Of a DNA stretch of 34,700 bases, positions 6,831 through 15,247 are shown one piece after another. Positions within the stretch are counted from its first letter, which is position 1; the number at the start of each line of letters is the position of its first letter. Made by a program: the position numbers and the translations under genes. The notes below the pieces were generated by a model. The model did no database searches, was not told the DNA's origin, and worked only from the letters and a program-made list of their open reading frames with translations. This DNA is from a virus: positions 1-34,700 of IMG/VR virus record IMGVR_UViG_3300017963_007645. One strand, 5' to 3'.

Positions 6831-8491
6831 TCACGTTGCGACCATACCAGGAGGCCGCGAAAGCGGCCGTCTACGATCACCTGCGTACGCGGGACGACAA
6901 CCCGTGCGTCGTGGTCCCGACCGCCGGCGGCAAGACGCCCGTGATGGCATCGATCTGCAAGGACGCAGTTGGTCTGTGGGATGGCCGTGTGCTGATCCTG
7001 GCCCATGTGAAAGAACTGCTGGAGCAGACGACCGACAAGCTTCGGGATATCTGCCCCGAGGTGAAATTCGGCGTCTACTCGGCCGGGCTGAAACGGCGCG
7101 ACACCGAGCATTCGGTGATCGTCGCCGGCATCCAGAGCGTCTACAAGCGGGCCTGCGAGCTCGATGCGTTCAACTTGATCATGGTCGACGAGGCCCATCT
7201 CATTCCGCCCGAAGGCGAAGGAATGTATCGCACGTTCCTGGTCGCGGCCAAGGTGGTCAATCCGGAGGTACGAGTGATCGGCTTGACGGCCACGCCCTTC
7301 CGTCTCAAGTCGGGAATGATCTGCGGGCCGGAGAATATCCTCAACCACGTCTGCTTCGAAGTCGGCGTGAAGGAGCTGATCCGAGACAACTACCTCTGCC
7401 CCCTGGTGAGCAAGGCGGGCACGCAGAAGGCCGACACGAGTGACCTGCACGTTCGTGGTGGCGAGTTCGTGGCCGGCGAGGTCGAGGACCTGATGGACCA
7501 GGACAGCCTGGTGCAGGCCGCCTGCGCCGAGATCGTGGCCCTGACATTCAATCGACACTCCTGCCTGATCTTCGCCTCAGGGGTCAAGCACGGCCAACAC
7601 GTCGCCAAGGTCCTTGCGGACATGGGCGGCCAGGAGTGTGGTTTCGTCTGCGGAGAGACACCGACAAAAGAACGCGATGAGCTGCTGGACCGCTTCCGCC
7701 AGGGAGAACTGAGGTACCTGGTTAACATCAATGTGCTCACCACCGGCTTCGACGCGCCGAACATCGACTGCGTCTCCATGCTGCGACCGACCCTTTCACC
7801 GGGGCTGTATTACCAGATGGTGGGTCGCGGTTTCCGCCTGCATCCGGGCAAGCGGGATTGCCTCGTGCTCGACTTTGGTGGCAACGTGCTGCGCCACGGG
7901 CCGGTCGATCAGATTCAGGTCCGGGAGCATATCTCGAACGGCAACGGCGAGGCGCCGGCCAAGGAATGTCCCGAGTGCCATTCACTGATCGCCGCCGGCT
8001 ACGCGGCCTGTCCGGACTGCGGATACGAGTTCCCGCCGCCGGAGCGCAGACGGCATGATGCCAAGGCGTCCGACGCCGGTGTACTGTCCGACCAGTTCAC
8101 CGACACCGAGTACGACGTCCGCGACATCACCTACAGCGTCCATACGAAGCGTGACGCGCCGCCCGACGCCCCGAAGACCATGCGGGTCGACTACCGCCTG
8201 GGCCTCGACCACTGGCAATCCGAGTTCATCTGCCTCGAGCACAACGGCTACGCGAGGCAGAAGGCAGTTGCCTGGTGGCACCGGCGATCCCCCGATGCCG
8301 TGCCCGACACGGCGGAGCTCGCTGTGCAGATTGCCGAAGGGGGTGGCGTGGCGCACACCGAGATGATCGTTGTGCGCAGCGTTGCCGGCGAGAAGTACGA
8401 CCGCATCGTGGGCTACAAGCTCGGCCCTGTCCCCGAGCCGCTGCCTGTTTACGACAACCTCGGTTACGACGAGGACGAGATTCCATTTTGA
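6827..8491 (+). CDS. SF2 DEAD/DEAH-box helicase with zinc ribbon
   Basis: A 554-aa superfamily 2 helicase. A Q-tip-like LRPYQEAA starts the protein. Motif I is PTAGGKT (31-37), motif II is VDEAH (120-124) and motif III is LTATPFR. Motifs V/VI are seen in INVLTTGFDAPN and QMVGRGFRLH. A four-cysteine zinc ribbon follows (C381, C384, C395, C398), then a beta-rich C-terminal domain of about 140 residues without clear match. Phage helicases of this type unwind DNA during replication or repair. It overlaps the RusA gene by four bases and ends in TTTTGATAA, where the next gene starts. Confidence 0.92.
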   Translation: MITLRPYQEAAKAAVYDHLRTRDDNPCVVVPTAGGKTPVMASICKDAVGLWDGRVLILAHVKELLEQTTDKLRDICPEVKFGVYSAGLKRRDTEHSVIVAGIQSVYKRACELDAFNLIMVDEAHLIPPEGEGMYRTFLVAAKVVNPEVRVIGLTATPFRLKSGMICGPENILNHVCFEVGVKELIRDNYLCPLVSKAGTQKADTSDLHVRGGEFVAGEVEDLMDQDSLVQAACAEIVALTFNRHSCLIFASGVKHGQHVAKVLADMGGQECGFVCGETPTKERDELLDRFRQGELRYLVNINVLTTGFDAPNIDCVSMLRPTLSPGLYYQMVGRGFRLHPGKRDCLVLDFGGNVLRHGPVDQIQVREHISNGNGEAPAKECPECHSLIAAGYAACPDCGYEFPPPERRRHDAKASDAGVLSDQFTDTEYDVRDITYSVHTKRDAPPDAPKTMRVDYRLGLDHWQSEFICLEHNGYARQKAVAWWHRRSPDAVPDTAELAVQIAEGGGVAHTEMIVVRSVAGEKYDRIVGYKLGPVPEPLPVYDNLGYDEDEIPF

Positions 8492-10743
8492 TAACAAACG
8501 ATGAGTCACCATCGGCACTGCTGGCCGCGGCGAACGAGTACCGCGCTGGGGGATTGTGCGCTCTGCCGGCGCGTCGAGCCGAGAAGCGGCCGGCCGTCGG
8601 ATCATGGAAACCATATCAGACACGTCCTCCGACTGAGGCCGAGTGGACGGCGTGGTGGGCCAACGGGCAGGATGCAGTATGCCTCTTGTGCGGCCAGGCG
8701 TCCGGCAACCTGGAAACCATCGACTTCGATGTCGGGGGTGAGTTGTTCTCGGCATGGTGGGATCGCATTCCGGTCGACCTCCGCGATCGGCTCGTTGTCG
8801 AGACTACCCAGTCCGGCGGCCGGCACGTGGTCTACCGATGCGAGGCCGAGATCTGTGGCAACCTGAAGCTCGCCCAGCGCAAGGACGGCGACACGGTCGT
8901 CACGCTGATCGAGACTCGCGGCGAAGGCGGGTTGTTCTTGTGTGCCCCGACTGCCGGCTACGAGATCACGCAAGGCGACCTCCGCGACCCGCCTGTGCTC
9001 ACCGAAGCCGAGCGGGACGTGCTGTTGCAGGCCGCATGGGAGCTCAATCAGTACGTTCCCCCGGTATGTGACGGGCCAACCACCGAGCAGGTGTCAGCAC
9101 CGGCCGCCGGAAATGGCTCCCCCGCCGCCGAAAGGCCGGGCGATGATTTCAACAGTCGCGGTGACGTGACGGCCGTGCTGCGGCAACATGGATGGTCATG
9201 CGCCCGCGGCGGAGACAACCAGTACTGGCGACGGCCGGGAAAGCCATCGGGTTGGTCGGCCACGCTCAAGGACCGGGTGTTCTACGTCTTCAGCGCCAAC
9301 GCCACGCCCTTCGAGCCGCAACGGGCCTATTCGCCGTTCTCCGTTTACGCGCTGCTCGAGCACGGGGGCGACTACGAGCTGGCTGCCCGGTCTTTGCGGC
9401 AGTCGGGATACGGTGGTGACGGTGCCGTCGTGACCTCGTCCGACGTCGATCTGTCGGGCATCCTTGGCCCGATCGAACGTCCTCCACCGGGCGCCGGCGG
9501 GCCTCCAGATCCGGGTCCATTGCCCGAAGGTCTGCTGCGTGTTCCCGGCTTCGTCTCGGAGGTGATGGACCACTGCCTGGAGACGGCGCCGTACCCGAAC
9601 ACGGTGATGGCCTTCTCCGGGGCGCTTGCCCTGCAAGCGTTCCTGGCCGGGCGCAAGGTCCGCGACCCGGGCGACAATCGCACAAACCTGTACCTGCTGG
9701 GCCTGGCCCACTCGTCGGCCGGCAAGGATTGGCCACGGAAGATCAACACTCGCATCCTGCATGAAATCGGCCAGGCCGAATGCATCGGCGAGCGGTTCGC
9801 CAGCGGCGAGGGCATCCAGGACTCGCTGTTCATCCATCCCTGCACGCTGTTCCAGACCGACGAGATCGACGGCATCTTGCAGTCGATCAACAAGGCCCGG
9901 GATGCGCGGCACGAGAACATCATGTCGACGCTGCTGACGCTCTACTCCAGCGCCAACAGCGTGTTCCCCATGCGGCGCAAGGCGGGCAAGGAGCTGCCGG
10001 GGGTGATCGATCAGCCGTGCCTGACGATCTTCGGCACGGCGATCCCCAACCACTACTACGAGGCCCTCTCGGAGCGGATGCTCACCAACGGCTTCTTCGC
10101 CCGCATGCTGATCCTCGAATGCGGCCGACGAGGCACGGGGCAGGAGCCGAGCATCCAGGACCTGCCCGAGTCCGTGTTGGAGACAGCCAAGTGGTGGGCC
10201 GACTTCCGGCCCGGCACCGGCAATCTCGAACAGTGGCACCCCGTGCCGACCATCGTGGAGCAGACCGACGACGCCAGGCAGATCCTCGTCGAGGCCCGCG
10301 AGGAGGCCGAGGGGGAGTACGCTGAAGCCGAGGGGAACAACGACTCGGTCGGTACAACCGTGTGGGGTCGGGTCAGCGAGCACACCCGCAAGCTGGCGCT
10401 GATCTACGCCGTGAGTGAGAACCGCAGCTCACCGGAGATCGGTCAGGTGGCGGCCGATTGGGCCGTGCATTTCGTCATGCACCAGACCCGCCGCATGCTG
10501 TTCATGGCCCACGCCCACGTGGCGGACAACCCGTTCCACGCCGAGTGCCTGAAGCTCATGCAGAAGCTGCGCGATGCGCCCGATAGGACGCTCTCACACA
10601 GCGTGCTGCTGAAGCGGATGAAGATCGACGCCGCATCGTTTCAGCAAATCATCTCCACGCTGGAGCAGCGAGGCGACCTGGTGACCATCACCAGGTCGAC
10701 CGCCGGCCGGCCCAACCGCTGCTATCAACTCGTCGAGGGGTGA
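8488..10743 (+). CDS. primase-polymerase fused to DUF3987-like helicase domain
   Basis: A 751-aa replication protein. Residues 1-160 form a bifunctional prim-pol domain: the LPARRAEKRP loop, metal-binding D79 and D81 in ETIDFD, and the SGGRHVVYR motif (109-117). Residues about 215-300 form a middle domain (DDFNSRGDVTAVLRQHGW to LRQSGYG). Residues about 345-700 are a P-loop region of DUF3987 type, with AHSSAGKD ending at D414 and Walker B QTDEID (D458, E459). The start must be TTG 8488, because no ATG or GTG lies before the prim-pol core and the upstream open frame lies inside the helicase gene. In the P-loop, aspartate follows the lysine in place of Ser/Thr. Confidence 0.88.
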   Translation: MITNDESPSALLAAANEYRAGGLCALPARRAEKRPAVGSWKPYQTRPPTEAEWTAWWANGQDAVCLLCGQASGNLETIDFDVGGELFSAWWDRIPVDLRDRLVVETTQSGGRHVVYRCEAEICGNLKLAQRKDGDTVVTLIETRGEGGLFLCAPTAGYEITQGDLRDPPVLTEAERDVLLQAAWELNQYVPPVCDGPTTEQVSAPAAGNGSPAAERPGDDFNSRGDVTAVLRQHGWSCARGGDNQYWRRPGKPSGWSATLKDRVFYVFSANATPFEPQRAYSPFSVYALLEHGGDYELAARSLRQSGYGGDGAVVTSSDVDLSGILGPIERPPPGAGGPPDPGPLPEGLLRVPGFVSEVMDHCLETAPYPNTVMAFSGALALQAFLAGRKVRDPGDNRTNLYLLGLAHSSAGKDWPRKINTRILHEIGQAECIGERFASGEGIQDSLFIHPCTLFQTDEIDGILQSINKARDARHENIMSTLLTLYSSANSVFPMRRKAGKELPGVIDQPCLTIFGTAIPNHYYEALSERMLTNGFFARMLILECGRRGTGQEPSIQDLPESVLETAKWWADFRPGTGNLEQWHPVPTIVEQTDDARQILVEAREEAEGEYAEAEGNNDSVGTTVWGRVSEHTRKLALIYAVSENRSSPEIGQVAADWAVHFVMHQTRRMLFMAHAHVADNPFHAECLKLMQKLRDAPDRTLSHSVLLKRMKIDAASFQQIISTLEQRGDLVTITRSTAGRPNRCYQLVEG

Positions 10744-11051
10744 AGAAATGGCTGAAAGTGAAAGAAGTCTGGAGAACGAAGCCGGTCGCCGGGTGAAGCA
10801 GGGGGAAGGAAGGGTGAACGAAGTGGAGCACGTAAGTCCTTATAAAACAGTACTCTCTCTTCTTCTTTCTTCTCTTTCACCTGTATGCGTGCGCCCGCCC
10901 GCCCGTGCGTGTATTCCTGTGTTCGCGTGTGATAGGGGCGAAAGAAGAAGAAAGTCGTTAGGTACTTCCCGCCCGTTGGAGGTAGGTGCCCCCCGCGGGA
11001 ACAGCCGCCAAGGGGAGCACAGTTTGTTTTCGTGGTCCGAACAGGAATCGC
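10744..11051. other. gene-poor tract with strong strand asymmetry, candidate origin
   Basis: After the primase gene comes a purine-rich leader (to about 10830), a TTATAAAACAG box, and a pure pyrimidine tract of about 25 bases near 10855-10878. Next is an alternating GCGTGCG-type and CCCGCCC stretch, then a purine tract GCGAAAGAAGAAG near 10938-10955. An 11-base segment of the pyrimidine tract is the inverse of part of the purine tract. Such skewed, easily melted DNA beside primase and helicase genes would suit a replication origin. I see no iterons. Confidence 0.35.
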
Positions 11052-11125
11052 TCAGTCGATGGCCGGCGAATGCTGGTACTGCACTGGGGACAGGGAACCC
11101 TGATCGACGTCCCACGGCCGGATAA
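10748..11125 (+). CDS. doubtful ORF, 125 aa
   Basis: An open frame starts ATG 10748, five bases after the primase stop. Its first 30 codons are charged and plausible, but the middle translates the low-complexity pyrimidine tract into Leu/Ser runs and the end is Arg/Gly/Ser rich. It overlaps the end of the opposite-strand gene by 74 bases. I do not recognise it and think it is more likely an accident of composition than a gene. Confidence 0.2.
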   Translation: MAESERSLENEAGRRVKQGEGRVNEVEHVSPYKTVLSLLLSSLSPVCVRPPARACIPVFACDRGERRRKSLGTSRPLEVGAPRGNSRQGEHSLFSWSEQESLSRWPANAGTALGTGNPDRRPTAG

Positions 11126-12341
11126 CCCGCATGTCTCCCCCAAAGGCAACCGGGGTGGTTTCTCGCGAATCGAGTTCGATGTGATGAACGATTACCAACA
11201 CCATCCGTTCGCGGTTTTGTCGAGCGTGCTCAACCTCATTTCTGGTGAGGAACACCGAGCCTCCTTCGCCGGTCGTGCCCTTGACCTCGACATGCAATTC
11301 TTCCACCGCGTCCGTGCAATGGAGGTCGTAGGGGTGATCCGGCGATACGTCGTCAACTTCGTATCCAAGCCCCAGGAAGTAGTCTTCGGCCATGGCCTGC
11401 GCGTGAAGCTCCACAGCACGACGCGCTGCTGGATTAAGGGAAAAACCTTGACCGCGGGATGGCCGAACTATTTGAGCCAATGTTCCGCGACCCTCGGTGG
11501 CGAGTTCCAGTACCGCGTGCCATTGTTCGGGTTCGACAGTGAAGATATTGCCTCCCCGCGCCCGCGCAACGGCCAGATCGGAAAGCCATGGCGTATTTCC
11601 ATCCTCCCACAGTGGAAGGCCGGGCGACGGGAGAACACGGAAGCGGATACGCTCACTGGGACCGATGATTGGTCCTCGCCAGAAGCGGTTCTCTTCGGGG
11701 GGGCTAGGCAAAACCGCCAGTCCGGCAGTGACTTCGCCAAGCGCGATCACGCCTCGACGATCGCCGCTACCCTTGGCCTGCCAAACGAGAATACGATCAC
11801 CTGGTTGGGGGGCCCCGCGGTCGACTGTCCATACCAGCTCATCGAGAGCGGACACCGCTTCAAGGCCTGCAAACCGATCTGGATTACACAGAAGCGACCA
11901 ATAACGTCGAGCTGGGTTGATTTTGGCAAAACGCCATTTCTCAACATCCGTACCCTCCAGCGATCCCGCGCCGACTGCCCGTTCGCACCAGCGTGTCAAT
12001 CTTTCGGTCAGACGGGAATCGCTCGAATATCCGTCCAATACTGCTTCGATCGCACGATGAGTTACCCCCCCGTCGAACTGGGCACCAGTCGATCGACCAG
12101 CCAGGGCGCTCTCGTACCGATCGAACGTCATGCTTCGGAATCCAACGAACTTCGACGGTCCGAAGGTTTCCTCATCAGTATCGACAACCCAATAAGTTGT
12201 CTGCCGAACCAGTACCTCAACGCGCTCAACGTTGGCGGTAAGCTCGCGATTGAAGCGTCGAATGTTGTCACGAATCTCGCCGGAAGTTCTGACCGTCTCC
12301 AATGTGACGGATTGAGGCGAGCCGGTTGGTCCTGACGCCAT
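11052..12341 (-). CDS. EVE domain-DUF3883 nuclease-like protein
   Basis: A 429-aa protein. The N-terminal part (1-135) has an unassigned module with the phrase FGPSKFVGF. Residues about 147-285 form an EVE (PUA-like, modified-base-reading) domain: RRYWSLLCNPDRF, then ELVWTVDRG, PGDRILVWQA and RRGVIALGEV. Residues about 306-395 are DUF3883 of the PD-(D/E)xK fold, with YDLHC (D339) and HVEVKGT (E352, K354), followed by VFLTRNEVEHA. Such fusions are known or predicted modification-dependent restriction enzymes. I chose the ATG at 12341 (minus) because AGGGAG precedes it; the frame is open to 12431 but would overlap the divergent methyltransferase gene. It is the only leftward gene in this block and looks like inserted cargo. 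Confidence 0.83.
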   Translation of the reverse strand: MASGPTGSPQSVTLETVRTSGEIRDNIRRFNRELTANVERVEVLVRQTTYWVVDTDEETFGPSKFVGFRSMTFDRYESALAGRSTGAQFDGGVTHRAIEAVLDGYSSDSRLTERLTRWCERAVGAGSLEGTDVEKWRFAKINPARRYWSLLCNPDRFAGLEAVSALDELVWTVDRGAPQPGDRILVWQAKGSGDRRGVIALGEVTAGLAVLPSPPEENRFWRGPIIGPSERIRFRVLPSPGLPLWEDGNTPWLSDLAVARARGGNIFTVEPEQWHAVLELATEGRGTLAQIVRPSRGQGFSLNPAARRAVELHAQAMAEDYFLGLGYEVDDVSPDHPYDLHCTDAVEELHVEVKGTTGEGGSVFLTRNEVEHARQNRERMVLVIVHHIELDSRETTPVAFGGDMRVIRPWDVDQGSLSPVQYQHSPAID

Positions 12342-12402
12342 GGTATCTGCTCCCTGTAATCGGGGGGTGGCACAGGCATGCACATCATACGGAGAAGGAT
12401 AA
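12342..12402. promoter_or_regulatory. divergent promoter region
   Basis: These 61 bases separate the leftward nuclease-like gene from the rightward methyltransferase gene and carry both ribosome-binding sites (AGGGAG on the minus strand near 12351-12356, GGAGAAGG at 12391-12398). Any promoters for the two genes would have to sit here or in the opposite gene. No clear consensus boxes are seen. Confidence 0.5.
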
Positions 12403-13722
12403 ATGAAAATCGAGCTTTGGGATATTAGCAAAGTGCGTCCCTACGAGAAAAATCCGCGTGTCAATGACAACGCCGTCGACGCGGTGGCGGAGTCGATTCA
12501 GCAGTTCGGGTTCCGCCAGCCGATCGTGGTGGACACGGAAGGCGTGATCATCTGCGGGCACACTCGCTGGAAGGCCGCACAGAAGCTGGGCCTGGAGAAG
12601 GTGCCGGTCCACGTCGCCAAGGACCTGACGCCCGAGCAGATCAAGGCGTACCGGATCGCCGATAACAAGACGGCCGAACTGGCCGACTGGAACTACGACC
12701 TGCTGCCGATCGAGCTGTCGCAGCTCCAAGGAATGGATTTCGACCTGGGGCTGCTTGGATTCTCGGAAGACGAGCTGGCCAAGCTGCTCGACCCGGGCGT
12801 GACGGACGGTCTGACCGATCCCGACGAGGTGCCGGAGCCGCCGGACGAGGCGGTCACGCAGCCTGGCGACCTGTGGATACTCGGCGATCACCGTTTGCTC
12901 TGCGGCGACAGCGGCAATCCGGAGCACGTCGACCGCCTGCTCGACGGCGCATCGATCCACCTGGTTAACACCGACCCGCCGTACAACGTCCGGGTCGAAC
13001 CGCGGAGCAACAATGCCATCGCTGCCGGCCTGAGTTCGTTCCAGGGAACCAAGCACCACCAGAAGTTTGACGTCGAGCGGCACCCGGAGAAGGCGAAACC
13101 GACGCAGAAGAAGATGCGGGCAAAGGACCGGCCGCTGGAAAACGACTTTGTGTCCGACGAGGCGTTCGACCAGTTGCTTGCCGCTTGGTTCGGCAACATC
13201 GCCCGCGTGCTGGAGCCGGGGCGCGGCTTCTACATCTGGGGCGGGTACGCGAACTGCGGGAACTACCCGCCGGTGCTCAAGGCGACGGGCCTGTACTTTT
13301 CTCAAGCGGTCATCTGGGTGAAGGAACACCCGGTGCTCACCCGCAAGGATTTCATGGGGAACCACGAGTGGTGTTTCTATGGGTGGCGGGAAGGGGCCGC
13401 GCATCATTTTCTCGGCCCGAACAACGCGGTGGATGTCTGGTCAGTGAAGAAGGTGAATCCGCAAAGCATGGTTCACTTGACCGAGAAACCGGTCGAGCTG
13501 GCCGTGCGGGCCATCCAATACTCGTCACGAACGGGCGAGAACGTGCTGGATCTGTTCGGCGGGAGCGGGTCCACGCTCATCGCGTGCGAGCAGACGGGGC
13601 GGAAGGCGTTCTTGATGGAACTCGACGCGCTGTATTGCGATGTGATCGTCCAACGCTGGGAGAACTTCACTGGCAAGAAGGTGCAGCGCGTTGCGGCGGC
13701 GTTGCAGGAGGCCGAGGCGTGA
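12403..13722 (+). CDS. ParB-domain DNA methyltransferase (N4/N6, beta class)
   Basis: A 439-aa fusion. Residues 1-100 are a ParB N-terminal-like domain (VRPYEKNPRVNDNAVDAVAE, and IICGHTRWKAAQKLG at 49-63). Residues about 155-430 are a DNA amino-methyltransferase. The catalytic motif IV is DPPY (191-194), and the S-adenosylmethionine motif I, LDLFGGSGST, lies near the C-terminus. The order IV before I defines the beta class, and the target is adenine N6 or cytosine N4. ParB-methyltransferase fusions are frequent in phages, where they protect phage DNA or mark it for replication or packaging. It is divergent from the EVE-DUF3883 gene, so the two may form a modification/restriction pair. ATG 12403 follows a good GGAGAAGG. 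Confidence 0.92.
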   Translation: MKIELWDISKVRPYEKNPRVNDNAVDAVAESIQQFGFRQPIVVDTEGVIICGHTRWKAAQKLGLEKVPVHVAKDLTPEQIKAYRIADNKTAELADWNYDLLPIELSQLQGMDFDLGLLGFSEDELAKLLDPGVTDGLTDPDEVPEPPDEAVTQPGDLWILGDHRLLCGDSGNPEHVDRLLDGASIHLVNTDPPYNVRVEPRSNNAIAAGLSSFQGTKHHQKFDVERHPEKAKPTQKKMRAKDRPLENDFVSDEAFDQLLAAWFGNIARVLEPGRGFYIWGGYANCGNYPPVLKATGLYFSQAVIWVKEHPVLTRKDFMGNHEWCFYGWREGAAHHFLGPNNAVDVWSVKKVNPQSMVHLTEKPVELAVRAIQYSSRTGENVLDLFGGSGSTLIACEQTGRKAFLMELDALYCDVIVQRWENFTGKKVQRVAAALQEAEA

Positions 13723-13745
13723 TCGACCTAGCCAGCCACGATGTA

Positions 13746-13970
13746 CTACGAGCCGGAATTGGCGGCGTCGATGATTTCGAAGAGGTCCGGCGGCGACACC
13801 AGCATGAGCGTCCGACCATTATCCCAGGCGACGTCGATTTGGTGCCACATCCGCTTCCCATCGTGGCGATAGATGTCGACGACGGTCCCGACCTCCCCTT
13901 CGGGAACCGGATCGGGGTCGTCATGCATGGCTACAAGCCGAACGCGGTCGCCCGGGCGTGGAATCTTCAT
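13746..13970 (-). CDS. DUF4314-like small protein
   Basis: A 74-aa protein. The pattern PRPGDRVRLVAMHDDPDPVPEGEVGTVVDI, then VAWDNGRTLMLVSPPDLFEII, fits DUF4314. This is a small beta-barrel (SH3/KOW-like) family found in phages and mobile elements, with no established activity. The start overlaps the stop of the upstream gene (ATGA at 13967-13970), so it is the last gene of the leftward unit headed at 14437. It converges on the methyltransferase gene with 23 bases between the stops and no visible terminator. Confidence 0.8.
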   Translation of the reverse strand: MKIPRPGDRVRLVAMHDDPDPVPEGEVGTVVDIYRHDGKRMWHQIDVAWDNGRTLMLVSPPDLFEIIDAANSGS

Positions 13971-14200
13971 CGTTTCGTCTCCGTTTTGAGCATGTCATGA
14001 TGCCAGTTTCCGAGTTCAATTTCATCTTCGGTTGCCTCGCGAATGGTGCGGATTTCGATCGGCACTTCCTTGCCCAACCGTTCCCTCAGGTCCGCGTACA
14101 GATCATGCAGCGCGAGGCGCCCGAGTTCGCGAGCCTGCGTTTCGTCTTCGGCGTCCACCAGGACGTATCGTGCAAGCGTCGCAACATAATAAATCGTCAT
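13967..14200 (-). CDS. hypothetical protein, 77 aa
   Basis: A small protein of beta-alpha-beta appearance: TIYYVATLARYVLVDAEDE, then a helix TQARELGRLALHDLYADL, then VPIEIRTIREATEDEIEL. It has no family that I recognise. The ATG at 14200 has AGGAGGA upstream on the minus strand. It lies 18 bases after the preceding gene and overlaps the DUF4314-like gene by four bases, so these three form one unit. Confidence 0.7.
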   Translation of the reverse strand: MTIYYVATLARYVLVDAEDETQARELGRLALHDLYADLRERLGKEVPIEIRTIREATEDEIELGNWHHDMLKTETKR

Positions 14201-14218
14201 GGTTTGGTCCTCCTGCGT

Positions 14219-14437
14219 CTAATGTGTTCCGGGCACGCTGATGATGCGGCCCGTCGCTTCGTGGTGGTGCCACGTCGTTGGCTGAATGCCCTCGTTTTGC
14301 AGGCGACGGTACTCGGCTTCCTCCACCGTGAAAAACCGGCCGGAGAAGCTGATCGCGTGATCGCCGGAAAAGTTCAGCTCGACCAGAGCGTCGTGCGCCG
14401 TCGCGTGCTCCCGGCCGCGGATTTGGATGGTTTGCAT
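14219..14437 (-). CDS. hypothetical protein, 72 aa
   Basis: A small unrecognised protein with the sequence pattern MQTIQIRGREHATAHDALVE, GDHAISFSGRFFTVEEAEY and a His-rich C-terminal part (TTWHHHEATGRI). The open frame runs upstream to 14599. The ATG at 14437 has AAAGGAA upstream and lies 46 bases from the conserved promoter-like element, so I take it as the start. First gene of its unit. Confidence 0.68.
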   Translation of the reverse strand: MQTIQIRGREHATAHDALVELNFSGDHAISFSGRFFTVEEAEYRRLQNEGIQPTTWHHHEATGRIISVPGTH

Positions 14438-14482
14438 GATCGGTTCCTTTCGATTCTGTCGCCACGTCGCGTGCCCACCACT

Positions 14483-14546
14483 ACACAGGAGCCACACCCG
14501 GCCCGAAACATCAATAGCCCATTGGGAAAACCGAGGGATGTTTTGG
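14483..14546 (-). promoter_or_regulatory. repeated leftward promoter-like element, copy A
   Basis: Read on the minus strand: TTGATG (14514-14509), 17 bases, then CTCCTGTGTAG. The same TTGATG-N17-CTC arrangement occurs in copies B and C. Between the boxes all three have TTTCGG shortly after TTGATG. The upstream box conserved in B and C is only half matched here (GTTTTGG region). It stands 46 bases before the start of the gene at 14437. Confidence 0.6.
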
Positions 14547-14663
14547 CAACCCCGAAAGGCGACTATCGCACGAGCCATTTTTCCGATCGTATCGCCCACG
14601 TTGCGACGTTCGTACCGTGTCGCGGCCAGCGGGCTGCGTTGGCCACCGAGCCAACCAACGAGA

Positions 14664-14686
14664 AAACGCCCCGCGTGGGGGCGTTT
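14664..14686 (-). terminator. terminator of the leftward unit 16489-14708
   Basis: A 9-bp stem (AAACGCCCC at 14664-14672 with 14678-14686) surrounds a 5-base loop. On the minus strand the stem ends in GGGGCGTTTTCTCG, a short T-run. It lies 22 bases beyond the stop at 14708. The upper strand also has TTT after the stem, so it may work weakly in both directions. The rest of 14438-14707 holds no gene apart from the promoter-like copy A. Confidence 0.72.
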
Positions 14687-14707
14687 GTGGCGACGACGTG
14701 GCGAACC

Positions 14708-15244
14708 TTACGGTTGGTCGCCCGTGTCGTCTGCCAAGGCGGACATGTCGTCGCACCATGCGGCCTGCTTTGCGTAGTGGTCGCGTTGGCCCGCGTCATC
14801 GGTCGCCTCTGCGGCTTGACGCCAAAGCGCGGCCGCCCGGGGCCAGTCGTTGGCCCGCTGCGCCGCTTGGGCCTGGTTCGCCAGGTCTTGGCCGGCGGTC
14901 GCTCCGTGCTCCAGCGCGTGGTACTCGATCAGGGCGTCTTCGACGAAGAAGTCCGTGGTCGGGAACAGGCGGCGGTGTCGGGCTTCCAGGCAACCCCGTT
15001 CCTTCATGAATGCTACCGCGACCGACGTCTGCGTGCAGGGAACGTCGGGCACGGCTTCCCACAACATGCCGGTCGTAACGCCGGCCGTCGCGTTCTCTTC
15101 AATCGCATGGGCGACCGCCTTGTACGACTCCAGGGAGCAGCGGTGGCTGTACGTGCCGCCATCGCGTTTGGTGACCGTGCGAACCAGGTGGCCCAATTCC
15201 ACGGCGAAGGATTGTCGCTCGTCGATGGATGGTCTGCGCGTCAT
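14708..15244 (-). CDS. hypothetical protein, 178 aa, helical C-terminus
   Basis: An unrecognised soluble protein. The N-terminal part is RRPSIDERQSFAVELGHLVR. Two clusters follow that include Cys and His (TYSHRCSLESY, and DVPCTQTSVAVAF). The last 70 residues look like a TPR-style helical pair: HGATAGQDLANQAQAAQRAN, then DWPRAAALWRQAAEATDDAG, then YAKQAAWCDDM. The ATG at 15244 has GGAGGG upstream and is three bases after the stop of the gene at 15248-15454, so they are co-translated. A terminator follows its stop. Role unknown. Confidence 0.75.
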   Translation of the reverse strand: MTRRPSIDERQSFAVELGHLVRTVTKRDGGTYSHRCSLESYKAVAHAIEENATAGVTTGMLWEAVPDVPCTQTSVAVAFMKERGCLEARHRRLFPTTDFFVEDALIEYHALEHGATAGQDLANQAQAAQRANDWPRAAALWRQAAEATDDAGQRDHYAKQAAWCDDMSALADDTGDQP

Positions 15245-15247
15245 GGG

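Noticed and set aside
9196-10383. 395-codon leftward open frame
   Set aside because: Antisense shadow of the helicase half of the prim-pol gene.
10986-12335. 449-codon rightward open frame
   Set aside because: Antisense to the EVE-DUF3883 gene, which shows clear domain motifs and a ribosome-binding site.
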